Positions 58,414 to 64,000 of a stretch of 64,000 nt of DNA are shown piece by piece. Both the position numbers and the translations under genes were made by a program. Source of the DNA: Caulobacter flavus (GTDB lineage: Bacteria > Pseudomonadota > Alphaproteobacteria > Caulobacterales > Caulobacteraceae); assembly GCF_003722335.1 (NCBI RefSeq), contig NZ_CP026100.1:2330001-2394000 (forward strand), read 5' to 3'. The notes under the pieces are model-generated. The model was not told the DNA's origin. It did not search any database and worked only from the letters and a program-made list of their open reading frames with translations. Position 1 is the first letter of the stretch. Each line of letters begins with the position of its first letter.

Positions 58414-61404
58414 ATGACCAGGAAGACCTATCTGCGCGCGGGCTCGGCCTGCGCGTTGGCGGCGGCGCTCGCCGCAGCGGCGGGGGCGGCCAGGGCCCAG
58501 GAAAGCACGCAGGTCGAGGAGGTGGTGGTCACCGGCTCCTTCATTCGCGGCACGCCCGAGGACGCGGCCCTGCCGGTCGACGTGATCGGGGCCGAGGAAC
58601 TGCAGAAGCGCGGCTCGCCCTCGACGGTGGAGCTGATCAAGTCGCTGTCGGTGTCGAGCGGCGTGCTGGGCGACACCAACCAGTTCGACAGCCGGGCCCA
58701 GGGCTCGGAAGGTTCGGGGTCGGTGAACCTGCGGGGGCTCGGCTCGCAGCGGACCCTCGTGCTGCTGAACGGCCGGCGCCTGGCGATCAACCCGCTGGCC
58801 TCGGCCGGGGCCGGCATCGTCGACACCAACATCATTCCCGCCGCCGCCATCGGCCGGCTGGAGGTGCTGAAGGACGGCGCTGCGGCGACCTACGGCTCGG
58901 ACGCCATCGCCGGCGTGGTCAACTTCATCACCAAGAAGAACGTCGACGGTCTGGAGGTCGGCGCCGACTACCGCGCCATCGACGGCTCGGACGGCGACTA
59001 CGGCCTGAACCTGACCTACGGCAAGCAGTGGGAAAACGGCGACATGCTGGTCAGCGTCGGCTGGCAGCATCGCTCCAAGCTCAGCGTCGCCGAGCGCGAC
59101 TGGGCCAACCAGTCCTATCTGTCCAACCCCGAGGCGGGCTGGTCGGCGGCGGGCAGCCCCTCGACCTTCATCCCGGCGGCCAGCACCACCAGCGGCATGC
59201 GCGATCCGGCCTGCGCGGGGCTGGGCGGCTATCCCGGCTTCAGCGGCCTGACGCCGGTCTGCTACTGGCACTACACGCCGTTCGACAACCTGGTGGAAAA
59301 GTCCAACGCCGTGCAGGTCTACGGCGAGATCAACGCGCAGCTTTCCGAGACCACCAAGTTCCACGTCGAGGCGCTGTACGCCCATACCGACGTACCCGAC
59401 TGGAACACCTCGCCGTCCTATGCGGCGCTGGCCGTGCCCACCGCCGAGGTCGCGCCGATCCCGCAGCTGGCCGGACGCTATTTCGTGCCGGCGACCAATC
59501 CGGGCCTGATCGCCTTCATGGCCGCCAATCCGACGGTGATGCTGACCAACCTGGGCACGGGCGCCCAGACTGCGGCGCCAGGCACGATCTTCGCCGGCGG
59601 GGCGCTGAACGTCGCCAACCGGCCGTTCGGCATCGGCGGCAACCCGGCCTTCGGCTATGGCCCGTCGATCGGCTCGCGCTCGTTCGACGCCTACCGGGTG
59701 TCGGCTGACCTGAAGGGCGAGTTCGGCGACGGGATCGGCTGGGAGGCGGCGGTGACCTACTCGCAGGAGGTGGGCATCCGCACCGGCTACGACACCCTGG
59801 TCAACCGCTACGCCCTGGCGCTGCGCGGGCTGGGCGGCCCCAATTGCGACTCCAGCCCTTCCACCCCTGGCATCCAGGGCACACCCGGGGTCGGCGGCTG
59901 CCTTTACTTCAATCCGTTCGCCAGCGCCCTGCCCAGCAACGCCATCACCGGCGCGGCCAATCCGGGCTACGTCTCGACCCTGGCCAACAGCAAGGAGCTG
60001 GTCGACTGGTTCTTCCAGAAGCTGTCGACCAAGCAGACCTCGCGGCTGTTCGTCGCCGAGGCGGTGCTGAACGGCAAGACGACCATCACCCTGCCGGGCG
60101 GCGACATCGCCTGGGCGGCGGGGATGCAGTACCGCCGCAGCTACTTCACGGCGACCTACAACGACATCTCCAACGCCCTGATCAACCCGTGCGTCAACAC
60201 GCCGGACTTCGGGGTGACCACCTGCACGGGTTCGGCGCGCAACGGGCCGTTCATGTTCTTGGGCGTGGGCACGCCCTCGGACAATCAGAGCGACGTCGTA
60301 GCGGCCTTCGGCGAGCTCAGCCTGCCGATTACCGAGGCGCTGCAGGCCCAGCTGGCCGCGCGCTACGAGGACTATGGCGGCGCGGTGGGCTCGACCTTCA
60401 ATCCCAAGGCCTCGGTGCGCTGGCAGGCGACGCCGTGGATGGCGGTGCGAGCCTCGGCCGGCTCGACCTTCCGCGGACCGCCGGACCCGCTGACCACCAC
60501 CACCTCGGTGACCTCGCTGCAGGGCATTCTCGGCGTCTTCCGGGCGGTCGACATCTTCGGCAACCCCAACCTCAAGCCCGAGAAGGCCAACACCTACAAT
60601 GTGGGCCTGCTGTTCAAGACCGGGGCCTTCAAGGCCAGCGTCGACTACTTCCGGTTCGACTTCAAAAACCCGATCGTCGCCGAGCCGGTGGCGGGCATCA
60701 CCAATGCGATCTATCCGAACGGGGTGGCCGGGGCCAACAACTGCGCCGATCCGGCTTATGCCGCCCTGATTGCACGCTTCACCTTCAACGGGGCCTGCGG
60801 CTCGCCCGCCAACATCGCGCGGCTGAAGACCTTCTACATCAACGGCGCGCCGGTGGAGAACTCGGGCTTCGACTTCTCGGCCGACTACAGCTTCGCCGGG
60901 GTGCTGGGCGGCGATCTGGCCGTCGGCGGCACGGCGACCTGGGTCCAGAAGTACGAGGTGGGGGCGACCAGCGTCGAGGGCGTGGTGGTCGAGAAGGCCT
61001 TCGACGCGGTGGGCCTGCTGAACTACCAGACTACCGTCGTGCCGATCCCGGAATGGAAGGGCCAGGTGTTCGCCGAGTGGAGCCGGGGCGCCCACAACCT
61101 GCGCCTGACGGTGCACTACATCGGCAAGTACGACGACCAGCGCACCGCGCCGTTCGCGACCGGGGCCTACAAGGACACCGCCGGCGCGGCGGTGACGGTG
61201 TCGAACGGCAAGACCATCGACGCCCAGGTGCTGACCGACCTGGCTTACCGGGTACAACTGCCCCGGGACGCGACGGCGACGGTGGCGATCACCAACCTCT
61301 TCGACCAGGACCCGTCCTACGCCCGGCTGGACCTGGGCTACGACCCGTTCACCGGCGACCCGCTGGGCCGGACCTACAAGTTCAGCCTGCGCAAGAAGTT
61401 CTAG
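58414..61404 (+). CDS. TonB-dependent receptor
   Basis: A 996-residue outer-membrane receptor. The signal peptide is MTRKTYLRAGSACALAAALA, ending near AARAQES. A TonB-box-like EEVVVTGSFIRG follows directly. The plug domain (about 40-160) has TVELIKSLSVSSGVLGDTNQ, VNLRGLGSQRTLVLLNGRRL and LKDGAAATYGSDAIAGVVNF. The rest is a beta-barrel ending LGRTYKFSLRKKF with terminal Phe. It resembles the large Caulobacter receptors for sugars or other organics more than classical siderophore receptors. It stands alone with no adjacent hydrolase or regulator. The ATG has AGAGGGAA before it. Confidence 0.94.
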   Translation: MTRKTYLRAGSACALAAALAAAAGAARAQESTQVEEVVVTGSFIRGTPEDAALPVDVIGAEELQKRGSPSTVELIKSLSVSSGVLGDTNQFDSRAQGSEGSGSVNLRGLGSQRTLVLLNGRRLAINPLASAGAGIVDTNIIPAAAIGRLEVLKDGAAATYGSDAIAGVVNFITKKNVDGLEVGADYRAIDGSDGDYGLNLTYGKQWENGDMLVSVGWQHRSKLSVAERDWANQSYLSNPEAGWSAAGSPSTFIPAASTTSGMRDPACAGLGGYPGFSGLTPVCYWHYTPFDNLVEKSNAVQVYGEINAQLSETTKFHVEALYAHTDVPDWNTSPSYAALAVPTAEVAPIPQLAGRYFVPATNPGLIAFMAANPTVMLTNLGTGAQTAAPGTIFAGGALNVANRPFGIGGNPAFGYGPSIGSRSFDAYRVSADLKGEFGDGIGWEAAVTYSQEVGIRTGYDTLVNRYALALRGLGGPNCDSSPSTPGIQGTPGVGGCLYFNPFASALPSNAITGAANPGYVSTLANSKELVDWFFQKLSTKQTSRLFVAEAVLNGKTTITLPGGDIAWAAGMQYRRSYFTATYNDISNALINPCVNTPDFGVTTCTGSARNGPFMFLGVGTPSDNQSDVVAAFGELSLPITEALQAQLAARYEDYGGAVGSTFNPKASVRWQATPWMAVRASAGSTFRGPPDPLTTTTSVTSLQGILGVFRAVDIFGNPNLKPEKANTYNVGLLFKTGAFKASVDYFRFDFKNPIVAEPVAGITNAIYPNGVAGANNCADPAYAALIARFTFNGACGSPANIARLKTFYINGAPVENSGFDFSADYSFAGVLGGDLAVGGTATWVQKYEVGATSVEGVVVEKAFDAVGLLNYQTTVVPIPEWKGQVFAEWSRGAHNLRLTVHYIGKYDDQRTAPFATGAYKDTAGAAVTVSNGKTIDAQVLTDLAYRVQLPRDATATVAITNLFDQDPSYARLDLGYDPFTGDPLGRTYKFSLRKKF

Positions 61405-61452
61405 AGCGCGTTAGGCGAAAGTGTGAGCGGTTTCGCCGACTAACGCGCTCTA
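61402..61452. terminator. Hairpin overlapping the receptor stop codon
   Basis: TAGAGCGCGTTAG (61402-61414) and CTAACGCGCTCTA (61440-61452) are perfect complements, and inner GCGAAA/TTTCGC also pair. The first three bases are the TAG stop codon. There is no long T-run; AAGTATTTGATTT follows. Confidence 0.65.
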
Positions 61453-61463
61453 AGTATTTGATT

Positions 61464-61515
61464 TAGAGCCTTTTTAGACGCCTCACATGATTCCATGTGA
61501 GGCTAAAAGGCTCTA
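61464..61515. terminator. Second long hairpin after the TonB receptor
   Basis: TAGAGCCTTTTTAG with GCCTCACATG on the left and CATGTGAGGC with CTAAAAGGCTCTA on the right form a stem of about 24 bp with a tiny loop. It can act as a bidirectional terminator or a dispersed palindrome. Confidence 0.65.
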
Positions 61516-61620
61516 GGGATCCCCGCCTCGGGGAACTGACGGCGGCCGGCCTTCCTCCTGCCGGTCGTCCTGGGCCGGGGACGAAAGTCTCCGGCCTTTC
61601 TGTCGCCCGCCTTGCGGGCG

Positions 61621-61711
61621 CCCCCTCAGTCGCTCTGCGACAGCTCCCCAGCGGGGGAGCATCTGGATCCTCCCCCGCTGGGGGAGGTGGCCCGGAGGGC
61701 CGGAGGGGGCC
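61621..61711. repeat. GC-rich hairpin repeat, full copy
   Basis: Has CCCTCAGTCGCTCTGCGA, CTCCCCAGCGGGGGAG and CATCTGGATC, then CTCCCCCGCTGGGGGAG and GGCCCGGAGGGCCGGAGG. The loops AGC and GCT are complementary. It ends 7 nt from the stop of the gene at 61719. Confidence 0.9.
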
Positions 61712-61718
61712 TTTCAGC

Positions 61719-62702
61719 TCAGATCTGCGCCACGGCCCGCCGAACCGCCTCGGCCAGGTCGTCGAGGTCGGCGATGTCGAGGTCGGCGCCGAAGGGCAGG
61801 CCCAGCATCTTGCCGGCCAGGTGGTCGACGACGGGAACCGTGTCGGCCTGCACCTCGGGGTCGCGCACGCCGACGCAGGTGACGAAGCGGCCCTCGACGG
61901 CCAGCAGGGCGGCGACGGCGGGGGCGCAGCCTTCGGCGACGCTGACGACGCAGGCGCTCGACACCCACGACAGGCCCCAGCCAGGCTGGAAGGCGACGGG
62001 CGAGCCGAGCAGCAGCATGCGCAGGCGCTGGGCGTTGGTGGCCAGTTGCTGGCGCTTGAGCGGCCAGCCGTCCAGGCCGTCGTCGCCCTCGAAGACCGGG
62101 GCGGTCAGGCGGGCGATCAGCTCGGCGTCCTCGGCGGCGACGAACACGCCCGCTCCGCCGGGCAGGCCGACGACCACGGGGACGGGCGCGTCCATGATCA
62201 CGTCGAAGCCGAAGGCGGCGTCGACCACCACCGGCAGGCCGGTCTCGGCCTGGAAGGCGGCCAGGGCCAGCAGGTCGGGGGCGCGGCCGAAGGCGCAGGT
62301 GGTGACGATGGCTTCCAGCGGGCAGGGGGCCTCGGCCAGGCGCTCGCGCAGGTGGGCGGTGTCGACCATCCAGGTGAACGGGTCGACGTCGACCAGCCAC
62401 GGCGTCAGGCCGGCGGCGGCGACGCCTTCCAGGGTCTCGCGGCCGGCCAGGGCCGAGACGATGCAGACGCCGCCGGGGCGCGCGCCCTGGGCGGCCAGCA
62501 GGTCGGCGGTGGCGGCGGCGCGGTCGGCGCAGGCGCGCACGGCGGTGGTTCGGGAGAAGCGCAGGGCCAGCCGGCCGTTGAGGTCTTCGCAGGTCAGGCC
62601 GCAGAAGGCCTTGCCAAAGGCCTCGAAGTCGAGCGGCGCCGAAGGGGCGGCGGCGACGGGCTTCGGCTGCGACGCCAGGACGGCGGCTGAAAGGCTGGAC
62701 AT
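61719..62702 (-). CDS. DegT/DnrJ/EryC1-like protein lacking an evident PLP lysine
   Basis: A 327-residue protein whose middle follows the DegT aminotransferase fold: GGVCIVSALAGRETLEGVAA, then LTPWLVDVDPFTWMVDTAHL, VTTCAFGRAP and GLPVVVDAAFGFD. In active family members the PLP-binding lysine follows in a Ser-x-x-x-Lys segment. Here the equivalent stretch is VIMDAPVPVVVGLPGGAGVF and no lysine is present before the conserved EDAELIARL. It may be a non-catalytic relative or a sensor. Comparison is from memory of the family; the exact alignment needs checking. It is not in an obvious operon. Confidence 0.62.
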   Translation of the reverse strand: MSSLSAAVLASQPKPVAAAPSAPLDFEAFGKAFCGLTCEDLNGRLALRFSRTTAVRACADRAAATADLLAAQGARPGGVCIVSALAGRETLEGVAAAGLTPWLVDVDPFTWMVDTAHLRERLAEAPCPLEAIVTTCAFGRAPDLLALAAFQAETGLPVVVDAAFGFDVIMDAPVPVVVGLPGGAGVFVAAEDAELIARLTAPVFEGDDGLDGWPLKRQQLATNAQRLRMLLLGSPVAFQPGWGLSWVSSACVVSVAEGCAPAVAALLAVEGRFVTCVGVRDPEVQADTVPVVDHLAGKMLGLPFGADLDIADLDDLAEAVRRAVAQI

Positions 62703-62902
62703 GCGAGACGCTTCCGCAACGAACCGGCGCCGACAACCCCGACGGCGCCCTTATGGTTAACCGAACGTATCGAGTGACTCGGCCTGTCCAGATGCGGCGC
62801 GCCGTCGCGGCGGAGATTGCGGTTTTTCCGGGTTTTGCGGGGTCTGGACGGGACGTGAAGCCGGCGGTTGCGGATCGGCCGACGCAGGGCATAGCTTGGG
62901 CC

Positions 62903-63535
62903 ATGCCCCGACCTCCCGACCCGATCTCGCGCCTGCCGCCGCCGTCCCGCCTGCGGGCGCTGATGCAGGCCCTGGCGGTGCTCGACGCCATTCTCAGTCC
63001 CGAGTGGGTGTATCGCTACTATTCGTTCGACACTCGCTGGGGCGAGGGCCAGGCCATGGGCTCGATGCGCAATGGCCAAGGCGACGACCTGTTTGCGCTG
63101 TTCGACGCGGCTGGCGTGTTCATCAAGGGTCTGGATCACGAACGGCTCACGCACGAGGCCGCTCCCGGGGCGCTCTATTCGAGCGTGCCGCCGGTATTCG
63201 AGGCGGGAGTCAACGAGCCCGCCTTCTCGCCTGATCGGGCGACCTTCTGCTGCTGGCGCGGGTCTGGGGACGAGGGCTGGAACTGGTCGAGCCAGGGGGC
63301 GCCGGACGGAGACGGGTCGGACTGGATGCTGTCGGTGCTGGACGGCGATCCGGAGAGCTATCTGGACTTCGCCCGGCAGTACTACGAGGTCGAGCTCGAT
63401 CTGGATCTGGTGAGGCTGATCTACCGGCACGCGCCGATCACCCCCGAACTGGCGGGCAGGCTCAACCCGGACATCGATTTCGAGGCGCTTCAGGCGGACC
63501 TGGAGGAGATCGGCTATCCGGCCTCGCCAGCGTAA
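62903..63535 (+). CDS. Hypothetical protein, 210 aa
   Basis: Family not recognised. A soluble acidic protein with an N-terminal MPRPPDPISRLPPPSRLRAL, an aromatic segment SPEWVYRYYSFDTRWGEGQA, and a glycine/aspartate-rich middle. The C-terminal half contains YLDFARQYYEVELDLDLVRL. The sequence pattern is that of small immunity/SMI1-like proteins (charged, aromatic, no signal), but this is only a weak resemblance. The frame is open 150 nt upstream; the ATG at 62903 is preferred for composition, with a weak ribosome binding site. Confidence 0.65.
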   Translation: MPRPPDPISRLPPPSRLRALMQALAVLDAILSPEWVYRYYSFDTRWGEGQAMGSMRNGQGDDLFALFDAAGVFIKGLDHERLTHEAAPGALYSSVPPVFEAGVNEPAFSPDRATFCCWRGSGDEGWNWSSQGAPDGDGSDWMLSVLDGDPESYLDFARQYYEVELDLDLVRLIYRHAPITPELAGRLNPDIDFEALQADLEEIGYPASPA

Positions 63536-63541
63536 ACTGGC

Positions 63542-64000
63542 CTAGCCTTTCGCGCTCCACCCGTCCCGCAGTTCGCGCTTGAGCACCTTGCCGATGTGGC
63601 TGCGGGGCAGGGCGTCGAGGAGGACGAGGTCGGCGAGGCGCTGGGTCTTGCCCAGGCGCTGGTTGGCGAAGGCGCGGACGGTTTCGGCGTCGACCGCGGC
63701 GCCGGGCCGCAGGGCCACGAAGGCCACCGGCGTCTCACCCCAGGCCTCGGACGGCACGCCGACCACGGCGGCTTCCAGCACGTCCGGATGGGCCGCGATC
63801 ACCGCCTCCAGGTCGCTGGGATAGATGTTGAAGCCGCCGCTGATGATCATGTCCTTCTTGCGGTCCATCAGCGTCAGGAAACCCTCGGCGTCGAAGCGGC
63901 CGACGTCGCCGGTACGGATGAAGGCCAGGCCCTCGGGGCTGGTCCAGGCCGCCTCGGCGGTCTTGCCTGGCTGGCCGTGATAGCCGTTCATCATGCCAGC
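63542..64000 (-). CDS. Acyl-CoA synthetase (AMP-binding), C-terminal part
   Basis: The 3' end of an ANL-superfamily ligase; the gene runs off the right edge of the window, leaving 152 codons. It shows the A7 motif region AFIRTGDVGRFDAEGFLTLM, the hinge DRKKDMIISGGFNIYPSDLE, HPDVLEAAVVGVPSEAWGET and the A10 motif with catalytic lysine in LPRSHIGKVLKRELRDGW. Fatty-acid or aromatic-acid CoA ligases are the closest type, as the FNIYP hinge is common there. The gene converges on the hypothetical gene at 62903. Confidence 0.92.
   Translation of the reverse strand, partial: AGMMNGYHGQPGKTAEAAWTSPEGLAFIRTGDVGRFDAEGFLTLMDRKKDMIISGGFNIYPSDLEAVIAAHPDVLEAAVVGVPSEAWGETPVAFVALRPGAAVDAETVRAFANQRLGKTQRLADLVLLDALPRSHIGKVLKRELRDGWSAKG

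Noticed and set aside
58147..61257. 1036-codon minus-strand frame opposite the TonB receptor
   Set aside because: Antisense shadow; composition typical of reversed GC-rich codons.
1..64000. tRNA, rRNA or riboswitch genes
   Set aside because: No T-loop-like or rRNA signature sequences and no recognisable riboswitch core were seen by reading both strands; a covariance-model scan would be needed to exclude small ones.

Overview
The window is GC-rich alphaproteobacterial chromosome, most likely from Caulobacter or a very close relative. The best evidence is the divergent flagellar pair flgI-cheL-flbY / fliX followed by dksA, with a sigma-54 promoter and an ftr-like FlbD site between them. The Lrp-linked putA, the XylD-like sugar-acid dehydratase, a TonB receptor, an autotransporter and many hairpin intergenic repeats fit the same assignment. 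No rRNA, tRNA, CRISPR array or complete insertion sequence was seen.

Layout. 1-2.9 kb: cytochrome bd oxidase cydABX, with the 39-residue CydX. 3-6.8 kb: a small unknown gene, a secreted GH5 mannanase-like enzyme, an exported alpha/beta hydrolase and a ParDE-type toxin-antitoxin pair. 6.8-10.8 kb: putA with a divergent Lrp-type regulator and a partly duplicated regulatory region. 10.9-15.5 kb: a signalling operon of receiver protein, PAS histidine kinase, sugar-type MFS carrier and FixJ-type regulator, then an XRE regulator. 15.5-17.2 kb: an MFS carrier and an unknown gene. 17.2-22.1 kb: an oxidative pentose module (sugar-acid dehydratase, Gfo/Idh/MocA dehydrogenase, ketoglutarate-semialdehyde dehydrogenase) carrying two identical FadR-type operator-like sites. 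22.1-26.5 kb: a 23-residue membrane peptide, an autotransporter and an orphan OmpR-type regulator. 26.6-28.6 kb: a small exported protein and an M20 peptidase. 28.6-29.5 kb: gene-free repeats. 29.5-32.7 kb: flagellar genes and dksA. 32.9-37.8 kb: an RND pump and adaptor with a divergent TetR and a clear operator. 37.9-41.8 kb: a small acidic protein, a DUF2236 protein with a divergent TetR, and a YeiH-type membrane protein. 42-45 kb: envelope genes (GDSL esterase, M15 peptidase, L,D-transpeptidase). 45.1-46.9 kb: a LacI-type operator with a micro-transcript, then a carotenoid-oxygenase-family enzyme. 47.2-48.8 kb: an AT-richer orphan gene and a frameshifted exported gene. 48.9-52 kb: a DUF1295 membrane protein, a thiolase-like protein and a double-HxlR regulator. 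52.1-57.9 kb: a complete tripartite RND operon. 58.4-61.4 kb: a TonB-dependent receptor. 61.7-64 kb: a DegT-like protein lacking an evident catalytic lysine, an unknown gene and the 3' end of an acyl-CoA ligase.

The most distinctive non-coding features are: (i) a GC-rich hairpin repeat in at least eight copies, usually abutting stop codons, whose two loop sequences change together from copy to copy; (ii) a 114-bp MITE-like element, present twice with one mismatch, each copy nested inside one of those hairpins and flanked by its own 5-bp duplication; (iii) the operator, 18-codon ORF and terminator unit at 45.1-45.3 kb. No complete, clearly novel multi-gene system could be demonstrated. The strongest leads are the nested repeat system and the micro-transcript.
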